Source: Thermohalobaculum sp050331395 (GTDB lineage: Bacteria; Pseudomonadota; Alphaproteobacteria; Rhodobacterales; Rhodobacteraceae). From it: DNA of 64,000 nucleotides. A program made the position numbers and the translations under genes. Positions 8,454 through 16,430 of the stretch are shown here, piece after piece (within the stretch, counting starts at the first letter, position 1; every line of letters starts with the position of its first letter). Location of the stretch: assembly GCA_050331395.1 (NCBI GenBank), contig JBHJGX010000032.1, forward strand, positions 1 through 64,000. The letters are read 5' to 3'. A model generated the notes under the pieces. The model saw only the letters and a program-made list of their open reading frames with translations, was not told the DNA's origin and made no database searches.

Positions 8454-9599
8454 ATGACCATGGAGCATTACGTCGCCGAGCGGACCTATGACGCGGAGGC
8501 GGACCGTCAGGTCCTCGACCGGGCCGATCTCGACGCCCCGACATGGGTGCTGGTGGCCCGGCGGTTTCGGCGCCATCGCCTCGGCGTGGTCTGTGCGGTG
8601 TTCCTCGCGGTCATCTACGCGATGTTGCCCTTCATGGACATGATCGCGCCCTACGACCCGAACCGGTTCGACGAGAACAACATCTACGCGCCGCCCCAGG
8701 GGCTCTATCTCTATCACCAGGGCGAGTTTATCGGGCTCCATACCTATCGCACGGCGACCGAGTACGACCTGGCGACCGGCCTCGTGAAGCCCGTGACCTA
8801 TTCCGACACGCTGATCCCGGTGCGTCTCTTTGGGATATGCGGCGACAGCTACCGGTTTCTCGGCCTGATCGAAGGACGGTTCCACGTGCTCTGTCCCCCC
8901 GAGGACGGGCCGCTCTATCTCCTCGGCTCCGACCGGCTCGGCCGCGACATTCTCTCCCGGATCCTGCACGGCGCGCGCCTGTCGATGACCATCGGCCTGA
9001 TCGGCGTCGCCGTGAGCTTTGCGATCGGGCTCGTGCTCGGCGGGATGGCGGGCTACTTCGGCGGCTGGGTCGACGGCACGGTTCAGCGGCTGATCGAGGT
9101 CTTCCGCTCGCTCCCGGAATTGCCCATCTGGCTGGCGCTCTCGGCGGCGGTGCCCATCACCTGGGGGCCGGTCACGGTCTTTTTCATCATTTCGATCATC
9201 CTCGGGCTTCTCGACTGGCCCGGGCTCGCACGCGCCGTCCGGTCGAAATTTCTCGCGCTCCGCGAGGAGGACTACGTGCGCGCGGCCGAGCTGATGGGCG
9301 CCTCGTCGGGCCGGGTGATCGCGGCCCATATGATGCCCAACTTCATGAGCCACCTGATCGCCTCGGCGACGCTGTCGATCCCGTCGATGATCCTTGGAGA
9401 GACGGCGCTCAGCTTTCTCGGTCTCGGGCTTCGACCTCCGGCGGTCTCGTGGGGCATGATGTTGAACGACGCGCTCAATCTCTCTGCCGTCGAGATATAT
9501 CCGTGGATCCTGATGCCGATGATCCCGGTGATCCTCGTGGTGCTCGCCTTCAGCTTCGTCGGCGATGCGTTGAGGGATGCGGTCGATCCCTATTCCTGA
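8454..9599 (+). CDS. ABC transporter permease, DppC/YejE type
   Basis: 381 residues from ATG 8454 behind GAGGGGGG, 11 bases after the previous stop. A cytoplasmic N-terminus and TM1 are followed by an unusually long periplasmic insertion (about residues 60-155, with DGPLYLLGSDRLGRD at its end), as in YejE-type permeases. Five further helices follow, with EAA motif RAAELMGASSGRVIAAHMMPN. SDRLGRD is the signature of the DppC/OppC family. Last gene of the transporter operon. Confidence 0.87.
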   Translation: MTMEHYVAERTYDAEADRQVLDRADLDAPTWVLVARRFRRHRLGVVCAVFLAVIYAMLPFMDMIAPYDPNRFDENNIYAPPQGLYLYHQGEFIGLHTYRTATEYDLATGLVKPVTYSDTLIPVRLFGICGDSYRFLGLIEGRFHVLCPPEDGPLYLLGSDRLGRDILSRILHGARLSMTIGLIGVAVSFAIGLVLGGMAGYFGGWVDGTVQRLIEVFRSLPELPIWLALSAAVPITWGPVTVFFIISIILGLLDWPGLARAVRSKFLALREEDYVRAAELMGASSGRVIAAHMMPNFMSHLIASATLSIPSMILGETALSFLGLGLRPPAVSWGMMLNDALNLSAVEIYPWILMPMIPVILVVLAFSFVGDALRDAVDPYS

Positions 9600-9685
9600 G
9601 GCGACCGGACGAATCGCAGAAAGTCTGGTAAAGTTGAGGCGGATTTGCACTGGCGCAGATCCCAAACTTCAACCAGGGGACCAGA

Positions 9686-10120
9686 ATGTTCACGCGCCTC
9701 ATGTTCTCCACGAGCCTTGCCGTCCTTTTGTCATCGGTTGCCGCCGCGCAGGGCCTCGGGGATGCTGTCGGCTCGGCCGCCAAGGATGCTGCCGTCGATG
9801 CCGCGAAAGACGCGGCGATGGATGCGGCGAAAGACGCAGCCACGGACGCCCTGACCGGGTCTGTCATGCCCGAAGCCGAAGATCAGCCGATGACCGAGGT
9901 CGAAGCGGTTGCGACTGAGACGGATGTCGTGCCGACGGAGGCGGAACTGACCGCGCAGGAGGTCGAGGCGGAGGCCGAAGAGGCCGAGGCCGAAGCCGAC
10001 GCGCCGGCGACCGAGGAAACCGCCGCCGAGGCCGCCCAGGACGCGCTCAAGGATCAGGCGGTGGACGCGGCGATGGATGCGGCGAAAGATCGGGCCATCC
10101 AGTCAGTCACCGGGAACTGA
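9686..10120 (+). CDS. Secreted Ala/Glu-rich protein with DAAK repeats
   Basis: 144 residues, ATG after GGGGA. Signal peptide at residues 1-21 (cut after AAA). Residues about 30-55 carry tandem DAAK/DAAM/DAAT tetrapeptides predicted to form an amphipathic helix like LEA proteins or apolipoproteins. Residues 60-110 are very acidic and probably disordered. The C-terminus returns to DAAMDAAKDRAIQ followed by SVTGN. Not a recognised family. The following gene encodes a shorter relative sharing APATEETAA and the terminal helix ending in VT. Confidence 0.65.
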   Translation: MFTRLMFSTSLAVLLSSVAAAQGLGDAVGSAAKDAAVDAAKDAAMDAAKDAATDALTGSVMPEAEDQPMTEVEAVATETDVVPTEAELTAQEVEAEAEEAEAEADAPATEETAAEAAQDALKDQAVDAAMDAAKDRAIQSVTGN

Positions 10121-10235
10121 GGGCCCGGCGTTTCCGGACCGGGGCAGGTTCGGAACCTGACGGCGCTGCAGGCGTTTTTCCTCGCGGGGATCCAGCCGAT
10201 CCAGGCGGGATCCAGCCCGAATGGAGGACGCGCCC

Positions 10236-10577
10236 ATGCATTTTCGACCTGCCCTACCGCTGGCGATTGGCCTGCTGATCACCGCCGGCGCTGCCGCGCA
10301 GGATGGCGATCCCATAACCGGCATGTCGTCCGGTACGCCCGAGCCGGCGACAGCTGCCGAGGCCATCGCGACAGATACCGAATTGGCGACGCCCGCGGAC
10401 GACCTTCCCGCCGACAAGATCGAGGCGGAACTTGACGAGGCGCGGGAGGAAATTGCCGCGCCAGCGACCGAGGAAACGGCCGCGGGGATCGCCAAAGATC
10501 TCTTGGATCGGGAAGACGTCGAGGACGCGATCGAAGCCGAAACCGAGCGCGCGGTTCAGGACGTCACGCAGGACTGA
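10236..10577 (+). CDS. Secreted acidic protein, paralogue of the preceding gene
   Basis: 113 residues from ATG 10236, with GGAGG 8 bases upstream (an ATG at 10221 overlaps that site and is unlikely). Signal peptide at residues 1-22, cut before QDG. The mature part is acidic and probably disordered, and shares APATEETAA plus a terminal helix (RAVQDVTQD) with the protein encoded at 9686-10120. It lacks the DAAK repeat block. Function unknown; the pair looks like a local duplication. A GC-rich hairpin follows. Confidence 0.6.
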   Translation: MHFRPALPLAIGLLITAGAAAQDGDPITGMSSGTPEPATAAEAIATDTELATPADDLPADKIEAELDEAREEIAAPATEETAAGIAKDLLDREDVEDAIEAETERAVQDVTQD

Positions 10578-10597
10578 CCCGCTCTTCGGCACGGAAA

Positions 10598-10625
10598 AGG
10601 CCGCCCCGGTTGTCCGGAGCGGCCT
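10598..10625. terminator. Hairpin between convergent genes
   Basis: AGGCCGC (10598-10604) pairs with GCGGCCT (10619-10625), with an inner CCGG/CCGG pairing around TTGT. It lies between the stop of the plus-strand acidic protein and the stop of the minus-strand VPLPA-CTERM gene, with AAAA before and CTCT after. A bidirectional terminator is plausible; the U-tract is weak. Confidence 0.45.
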
Positions 10626-10649
10626 CTCAGATCACTGCTTCGAGGCGGC

Positions 10650-11339
10650 TCAGGCCTTGCGGCGCGCGACGAAGCCGAGGCCCGCGAGGCCTGCCACGAG
10701 GAGCGCCAGCGGCGCCGGCAGCGGAACGTGGGCAACTTCAATATCGAACGTCACGGTCGAGCCCGCCGCATCGGCGCGCGTGCCGGCCGTGTTAAAGCTG
10801 AACGAGCGGCCGGGGCCGGTGTTGTTAATCCGCGACAGCACATTCGCTTCGCTGCTGAAGTCAGGACCGGTGTCGAAGGTAAAGGGCGAGGCGCCGCCAT
10901 TTACCGGGTTTCCGCCGATTTCCGTTACCTGGCCTTTGGAGAACTCGAACTGGAAGCCAATGAAATCGGCGGGAAATTCGAGAGCTGCCCCAGCGCTTCC
11001 GCCCGGGATCTGCGGACCGATGGCGTTCTCGACGGCTGGGGTGGCATAGCTGAACGTACCGGCGTTCAGGTCGATGGCAAAGTTGAACGCGTCATTGACG
11101 TCGTCGGAGCCCGGCAGGAACAGGTCGATCCCGTTGCCGTCGGTCAAATCGCCGAATGTCGTCACGAACGGAAAAGCGGAACCGGAACCGTCAGCCGCGG
11201 TGTTCCCGAAATCCACACGCTGACCGCCGAGGATGGCGAAAAACGACACCTCGATCGGATCGGTCGCCGAAATCGCATGTGCCGTGGTGGCGGTGGAGAC
11301 GGCGAAGGTGGCGGCCAAGACAAGTTTGCAGGTTTTCAT
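10650..11339 (-). CDS. VPLPA-CTERM sorting domain protein
   Basis: 229 residues from ATG 11339 behind GGGGGA (a TTG at 11351 is in frame but overlaps that site). Signal peptide at residues 1-22 (cut after AHA). The body is a beta-rich extracellular domain without recognised family. The C-terminus has the tripartite sorting tail: VPLPAPLALLVAGLAGLGFVA followed by RRKA, i.e. VPLPA motif, hydrophobic helix and basic tail. Such tails are processed by exosortase-type enzymes in Rhodobacterales; the enzyme is not in this window. Likely surface or matrix protein. Confidence 0.8.
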   Translation of the reverse strand: MKTCKLVLAATFAVSTATTAHAISATDPIEVSFFAILGGQRVDFGNTAADGSGSAFPFVTTFGDLTDGNGIDLFLPGSDDVNDAFNFAIDLNAGTFSYATPAVENAIGPQIPGGSAGAALEFPADFIGFQFEFSKGQVTEIGGNPVNGGASPFTFDTGPDFSSEANVLSRINNTGPGRSFSFNTAGTRADAAGSTVTFDIEVAHVPLPAPLALLVAGLAGLGFVARRKA

Positions 11340-11613
11340 GTGTTCCCCCAAGGATTGAACCCAATCTTAGGTTAACAAAATCCTAACGCGATCCCATCGG
11401 AAAATTCATCGAGCCATGATTGTCCGATCCAACCCGCTCAGTAGAAAGCGTTTTTTCTTTTCGAGTGGTGGCGGGCACGATCCCACTGCGGCCACGGTTC
11501 GTTCATCATCCAAACCAAGCTCTGTGCGAAATCCGAATCAGAAAGCGATTTCGTTAAATATGGGTTAATGGCCCAGGACGCCGACCCCTCCTCCCGAGCC
11601 TTCACACGTTGGC

Positions 11614-12000
11614 TCAGGCGCCGAAACGACCTTCGGCGCGACGGAAAAAATCGGCCGCTCTGCGGACCGTCTCGCGGTTGCGTCTGAGGACGGCCGGGGC
11701 CGCGCGGCTGACTGCGAGCAAGGCGGCGCCTTCCCCAGCGATCCGCCACGCCCTCAGCCGCGCATTCCGCCCCTCGATCCGGCCTGTGCGCCATTCCTCG
11801 GCCAGCAGAACCCCCTCGGCCGCCACCGACAGCGCGGCGAGTGGCAAGCGGGCAGGGAACGGCGCAAAGGGCAACAGAACGAGGGCCGCTTGCCGACCCG
11901 CTTCGATCCGCGCGCGGTGACGGGCAATCCAACCCGGGGTCACGTCGCGCGCCCTCGGATCGGGGGCGTCCTCGTCAAGAATGTCGTGTCGTCCGGTCAT
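11614..12000 (-). CDS. Conserved hypothetical small protein
   Basis: 128 residues; ATG at 12000 preceded by GGAGA at good spacing. The N-terminal third is acidic and polar; residues about 38-70 are hydrophobic (ALVLLPFAPFPARLPLAALSVAAEGVLLAEEW) and could be one or two membrane helices, written here as seen though long. The C-terminus is Arg-rich. No family recognised. An 8-bp perfect stem (11619-11640) covers the stop codon region and may act as terminator. Confidence 0.5.
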   Translation of the reverse strand: MTGRHDILDEDAPDPRARDVTPGWIARHRARIEAGRQAALVLLPFAPFPARLPLAALSVAAEGVLLAEEWRTGRIEGRNARLRAWRIAGEGAALLAVSRAAPAVLRRNRETVRRAADFFRRAEGRFGA

Positions 12001-12270
12001 GTCGCATCTCCTCGATGCGGTGAACCTATCGCAGCGCCCGGATTGGCCAAAGCGGAATACGCCTTGATTGAAGATCGGTCCGACGGTCTATCATTATGGC
12101 CCAAGCGAGGGGGGTGTGCCCGACGCGTCTTGCGGAGAACGGTTAACCTTTGTTCGCCACACTGGCGCCATAAGACGGCCCCAGATGTGCCTCGGGCCGG
12201 TGTCGATACAAGATATTGTCTCAATTCGGCGCTATGGTAGGATAGAATCAGGTCGCGAAGGAACACGCCC

Positions 12271-12723
12271 ATGCGGGCCTTGCCGGTGCATCTCGACACG
12301 CTTCCCCGTCCGGTCGGTCGCCTGACGCTCTGCGACGGGTATGGCATGGCCTATTACTCGGACGTCTTTTCGATCCGGGCCGAGATCGCTGCGGCAGAGG
12401 CGGTCTTTGTGTTCAGCCGCCTCGAGGGGATTTGGCCTCAGCCGCTCTTTGTCGGGCTGATCGGTGCCGTCCCGGTGCAGCTCGACCGCCATCCGATGCG
12501 GGCCCGCGCCATGGCGCTCGGGGGCGTGCATCTGATCCTGCACAAGCCCGAGCCGGACGACCCGGTGAAGGCACCCGATGCGGCGGAGCGGATGATTGCC
12601 TGGTATCGGCCGGTGCTGAACGGGGCGCCCGTGCAGCATCGCCTCCAGCAGGCGGCGGGATCGGCGCGGGAGACGGGGACGTCGGCGCTGCCGACCGGGC
12701 GGCGGGCGGAGTTCCGTCTATGA
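12271..12723 (+). CDS. Hypothetical protein
   Basis: 150 residues; ATG at 12271 follows AAGGAA. No signal peptide. A mixed alpha/beta pattern with Pro-rich turns (DTLPRPVGRLTLCDGYGMAYY; then FVGLIGAVPVQLDRHP and ALGGVHLILHKPEPDDPVKA) and a low-complexity C-terminus. Its codon usage is that of neighbouring genes, supporting a real gene. I do not recognise the family. Convergent with pyrG. Confidence 0.5.
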   Translation: MRALPVHLDTLPRPVGRLTLCDGYGMAYYSDVFSIRAEIAAAEAVFVFSRLEGIWPQPLFVGLIGAVPVQLDRHPMRARAMALGGVHLILHKPEPDDPVKAPDAAERMIAWYRPVLNGAPVQHRLQQAAGSARETGTSALPTGRRAEFRL

Positions 12724-12736
12724 GACCCGCGACCGC

Positions 12737-14392
12737 TTAGACCAGCCGGCTTTGCGCCACCGCCGCCTTGATGAAATCCGCGAAGAGCGGGTGCGGTGCG
12801 AAGGGTTTCGAGGTGAGCTCCGGGTGGAACTGAACGCCGATGAACCACGGATGGCTTGGAATTTCGACGATCTCGGGTAGCCGGCCGTCGGGCGACATGC
12901 CCGAAAACACGATGCCCTCCGCCTCGAGGCGGTCTCGGTAGGCGAGTGCGACCTCGTAGCGATGGCGGTGGCGTTCGCTGATCCGGGTCGCGCCATAGAT
13001 CCTCGCTGCCCGGCTTCCCTCGGACAGGACCGCGTCATAGGCGCCGAGGCGCATGGTGCCGCCTTTGTCGTCGTCGACCGCGCGCCGAATGGTGCGGTTG
13101 CCCTCGAGCCATTCCTTTAAGTGATAGATCACCGGCTCGAAACTTCGCTCGGCGCCGCGGCCCTCGGCCTCCCGATCAAATTCCTCCGAGCCGGCCCCCT
13201 CGATCCCGGCGAGCGCGCGGGCCGCCTCGATCACCGCGAGCTGCATTCCGAGGCAAATCCCGAAATAGGGGACCTTGCGGGCGCGGGCGAAGCGGGCGGC
13301 GGCGATCATGCCCTCGGTGCCCCGCTCGCCGAAGCCGCCCGGCACGAGGATGCCTTGGAACGCCGCGAGATGGGGCGCCGGATCCTCGCGCTCGAAGACC
13401 TCGGCGTCGAGCCAGGCGGCTTCGACCCGCACCCGGTTCGCGATGCCGCCATGGGTGAGCGCTTCGACGAGGCTTTTGTAGGCGTCTTCGAGTTGCGTGT
13501 ATTTTCCAACGACCGCGATCCGCACCACGCCGTCGGGCTTGGCAATCGCCTCGACTACGTCCCGCCACGCGCCGAGGCGCGGCTGCGGCGCCGGGTGAAT
13601 GCCGAAAGCATCGATCACCGCCTGATCGAAGCCGACCGCGTGATAGGCGAGCGGCGCCTCGTAGATCGAAGTCAGATCGAGGGCGGGGATCACCGCCTCG
13701 GGCCGGACATTGCAGAAGAGGGCGATCTTCTCGATCTCCTTCGGCGGGATCGGCTGTTCGGCCCGGCAGACTAGCACGTCCGGCGCGATGCCGATCGAGC
13801 GCAGTTCCTTGACCGAGTGCTGCGTGGGTTTGGTCTTGAGTTCCCGGCTGGCGGCGATCCAGGGCACGAGCGTGAGGTGGACGAAGATGCACTGCCGGCG
13901 AGCGCGGTCTTGGGCGAATTGTCGGATCGCCTCGAAGAAGGGCAGTCCCTCGATATCGCCGACCGTGCCGCCGATCTCACAGAGCATGAAATCGACTTCG
14001 TCCTCGCCAATCGCAAGCCAGTCTTTGATCTCGTCAGTGACGTGGGGGATGACTTGGATCGTTTTGCCGAGGTAATCGCCGCGGCGTTCCTTTTGCAAGA
14101 CAGTCGAATAAATCCGTCCTGAAGACACGCTGTCGGTCCGCCGCGCCGCGACCCCGGTAAAGCGCTCGTAATGGCCGAGGTCGAGATCGGTTTCCGCGCC
14201 ATCATCGGTGACGAAGACTTCGCCGTGCTCATAGGGCGACATGGTGCCCGGATCGACGTTCAGATAGGGATCGAGCTTGCGGAGCCGGACGGTATAGCCG
14301 CGGGCCTGCAAAAGCGCACCGAGCGCGGCCGCCGCCAGGCCCTTGCCCAGGCTCGAAACGACGCCACCGGTGATGAAAACGAACCGTGCCAC
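12737..14392 (-). CDS. pyrG: CTP synthase
   Basis: 551 residues from the GTG at 14392 (GGGGGACGT upstream), the family's normal length. Converts UTP, ATP and glutamine to CTP in the cytoplasm. The N-terminal synthetase domain starts with FVFITGGVVSSLGKG (P-loop) and contains the KLDPYLNVDPGTMSP segment. The C-terminal class I glutamine amidotransferase domain has the oxyanion strand GGFGERG, nucleophile Cys in FGICLGMQ and the His/Glu pair in GVQFHPE. The insert around residues 420-445 (GAGSEEFDREAEGRGAERSF) is typical of the family. The gene stands alone upstream of tRNA-Arg on the opposite strand. Confidence 0.97.
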   Translation of the reverse strand: MARFVFITGGVVSSLGKGLAAAALGALLQARGYTVRLRKLDPYLNVDPGTMSPYEHGEVFVTDDGAETDLDLGHYERFTGVAARRTDSVSSGRIYSTVLQKERRGDYLGKTIQVIPHVTDEIKDWLAIGEDEVDFMLCEIGGTVGDIEGLPFFEAIRQFAQDRARRQCIFVHLTLVPWIAASRELKTKPTQHSVKELRSIGIAPDVLVCRAEQPIPPKEIEKIALFCNVRPEAVIPALDLTSIYEAPLAYHAVGFDQAVIDAFGIHPAPQPRLGAWRDVVEAIAKPDGVVRIAVVGKYTQLEDAYKSLVEALTHGGIANRVRVEAAWLDAEVFEREDPAPHLAAFQGILVPGGFGERGTEGMIAAARFARARKVPYFGICLGMQLAVIEAARALAGIEGAGSEEFDREAEGRGAERSFEPVIYHLKEWLEGNRTIRRAVDDDKGGTMRLGAYDAVLSEGSRAARIYGATRISERHRHRYEVALAYRDRLEAEGIVFSGMSPDGRLPEIVEIPSHPWFIGVQFHPELTSKPFAPHPLFADFIKAAVAQSRLV

Positions 14393-14579
14393 ACGTCCCC
14401 CGCAGATGTTGTGTCGGGTCGGCTGCACAGCCCCCGATCTAGATCCACGGGACTTGAGGGTTACAGCAATCCGCCGGACCGGGCAAGCGACAGCGGGGGC
14501 AATTCCGGTCCTGTTGGCCGCTTCCACCTCGTGGTCCCAAGGCGGGGCTGGGCGGAAGTGGGTCCATCAGCGCGGCCCG

Positions 14580-14608
14580 TTGCATCGCCATCTTCGCGCG
14601 TGTATTTC
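14580..14608 (+). promoter_or_regulatory. Putative tRNA-Arg promoter
   Basis: TTGCAT (14580-14585) and TATTTC (14603-14608) are 17 bases apart, with the tRNA starting 10 bases later. Both hexamers match the sigma70 consensus only partly. Confidence 0.35.
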
Positions 14609-14617
14609 ACTTCTCAG

Positions 14618-14694
<77 letters not shown>

Positions 14695-14958
14695 TTCCAC
14701 ATTTGCCACTCTGAAACACGCTTAACACTTTGAAAGGTATGGCTATTTTCGGGGTTCGAAGTCCCTCGATCCGGGAGTGCGGAAGAGGGTCCGAAAACGC
14801 CAATCGCAGGACAGTTTTCCTCGTGGTTAGATCGCCATTTTTCCAGATATTCCAGGGGCTTGAGAGGAGCCGCATGGCGAATTCGAACGACCGCCGGAGT
14901 GGCCCCTGAAGTGGTCCACCCACTGGGACAGGATTTCCCGAATTGATGACGACCAGAG
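14695..14958. other. Gene-free stretch after tRNA-Arg
   Basis: No reading frame with plausible codon usage. Composition is lower in GC than the neighbours. It probably holds the decayed 5' part of the IS element that follows; I could not recognise a terminal inverted repeat. Confidence 0.35.
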
Positions 14959-15705
14959 ATGGCGGGGAAGCGAGACAAGCCGGGAGAGCTGAGCGTTGTC
15001 ACGCCATTGGTTCGAGCGACAGTGGCGACGGGCCTGCTGACCAATGCAGGCTGGCATGTGAACGCGAAGCGGGTGGAACGGATGTGGCGGCACCAGGGGC
15101 TGAAGGTTCCCCAAAAGCAGCCCAAGAAGGGCAGGCTGTGGCTCAATGACGGCTCCTGTGTCCGCCTGCGTCCGGAGCGGCCAAACCACGTGTGGTCCTA
15201 CGACTTCGTCCAGGACCGCACCCATGACGGCCGTGCCTTCCGGATGCTAAACATCATCGATGAATATACGGAGGAGGCACTGACGATCCGTGTCGATCGC
15301 ACGCTCAACTCAGTCGACGTGGTCAATGTACTTACGGATTTTTTCATCCTCCGCGGCCCGTCGGAGTATATTCGGTCAGAGAATGGCCCTTGAAGCTGTG
15401 CACCCGCCGCTTCGCGACGCGTGGCCGCGAAGGTGAGGGACTGGATCGCAACCGTCGGCGCAGGACTTCACGCGTCGCGCGCATCGCTGCGCGGTGTCCT
15501 CGAGCCGGGATTGCCTTGGGAGAACCACGCTCCACGGGCGCCGCTTTGCGACGATTGCGGGTCGTTCAACGCTCGCTTTCGGGACGAGCTGCTGAACAGC
15601 GAGATCTTCTTCTCGCTCCGTGAAGCACAGATCCTGATCGAGCAGTGGCGGCACCACTACAACACCGTCCGGCCCCACAGCGCCCTCGTCGATCTCCACC
15701 CAACC
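14959..15705 (+). pseudogene. Degenerate IS3-family transposase (OrfB/integrase core)
   Basis: The frame from 14959 reads through the IS3 OrfB helical region (NAKRVERMWRHQGLKVPQKQ) and the start of the rve core (RPERPNHVWSYDFVQDRT with the first catalytic Asp; FRMLNIIDEYTEEAL) to RSENGP, then stops at 15391. The expected continuation appears in another frame from about 15421 (KVRDWIATVG, then PWEN, SFNARFRDELLNSEIF with the catalytic Glu, and QWRHHYNTVRPHSAL), with a scrambled stretch between. The second catalytic position reads SENG instead of the usual SDNG. Frameshift, scrambling and a missing N-terminus make it non-functional. Confidence 0.85.
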
Positions 15706-15742
15706 TTGTTTCGGGTCGTCAATATCGAAAATTCGATAGGTA

Positions 15743-15782
15743 CTTTTCCTTCCACTAGGGAGACCTAGAGTAGGAAGGAAAG
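15743..15782. repeat. Imperfect palindrome downstream of the IS remnant
   Basis: CTTTTCCTTCC at the left and GGAAGGAAAG at the right pair, with an inner CTAGG/CCTAG around GAGA. This could be an old IS end, a terminator or a deletion scar. Confidence 0.4.
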
Positions 15783-15932
15783 CCTTTGGGCAAGTGGCCG
15801 GTCCACCTGGACTTGATCGCGCTGATCGAACGGCATAGCCGATACTCCTGGACGTTTGCCGTCGGCCGCTACGAACGCGGAGCAAAGCCGCAGCGAGATG
15901 CTATCGAACTCGACTATGCTTAGAACGACCGC

Positions 15933-16055
15933 TTGGAAGAGGTGCTCGGCCGCCCGTGGAGCACTCTCTACACGGCCGCCCAGCGCCACGAAGCGATTGG
16001 CCAACTCGCCTCGGGTATTGCCCATGATTTCAACAATCTGCTTTCGCTGATCACG
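15933..16055 (+). pseudogene. Sensor histidine kinase fragment (H-box only)
   Basis: About 40 codons ending in QRHEAIGQLASGIAHDFNNLL (21 residues if counted fully; key core is GIAHDFNNLL), the phosphoacceptor H-box of PAS-type hybrid kinases. The catalytic ATPase domain is absent: the frame loses similarity around 16055 and a receiver fragment begins in a different frame. Truncated remnant. Confidence 0.7.
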
Positions 16056-16069
16056 GCCTCGGCACCCGG

Positions 16070-16225
16070 ATGCTCGATCTGGTGCTCCTCGACGGCTCGA
16101 TGGCGGGGTTGGACGGCCTCGCGGGCCTTGCCGCGGCCCGGGCGTCGAACGGCGACCGGCCGGTTGCGCTGATCTCCGGCATCGCGGGTCTGGGCGTCGC
16201 GCAAGAGGCGCTCGACAATGGGCGG
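16070..16225 (+). pseudogene. Response-regulator receiver fragment
   Basis: A short open frame starting LDLVLLDGSMAGLDGL resembles the phosphoacceptor strand of a LuxR-type receiver domain, followed by RPVALISGIAG and VAQEALDNG, matching strands and helices 4-5. The N-terminal receiver strands and any DNA-binding domain are missing. It lies in a different frame from the kinase scrap and directly abuts it, as expected for an internal deletion of a kinase-regulator pair. Confidence 0.65.
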
Positions 16226-16430
16226 CCGGGCCCCTCTGCGGCGTTCCGACACGAATTTGATCTCGGTGCAAGATTGTCCTTGCGATTCGAGTGTAATGGG
16301 AGCACGACACTCTCGGTGACAACCAAAGGTTGATTTTTTTTGCAGGCCCGGGACTCTGAGTGGGTCCTTTGTTGCGCGCAGTGTGTCCATTCCAATTCGG
16401 CGCAAACGCCAACCGAAAGAGGGGAGAGCG
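16226..16430. other. Upstream region of the large glycanase
   Basis: No gene seen. Contains an eight-T run at about 16333-16341 and ends with the ribosome site GGGGAGAG before ATG 16431. No promoter clearly recognisable. Confidence 0.35.
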
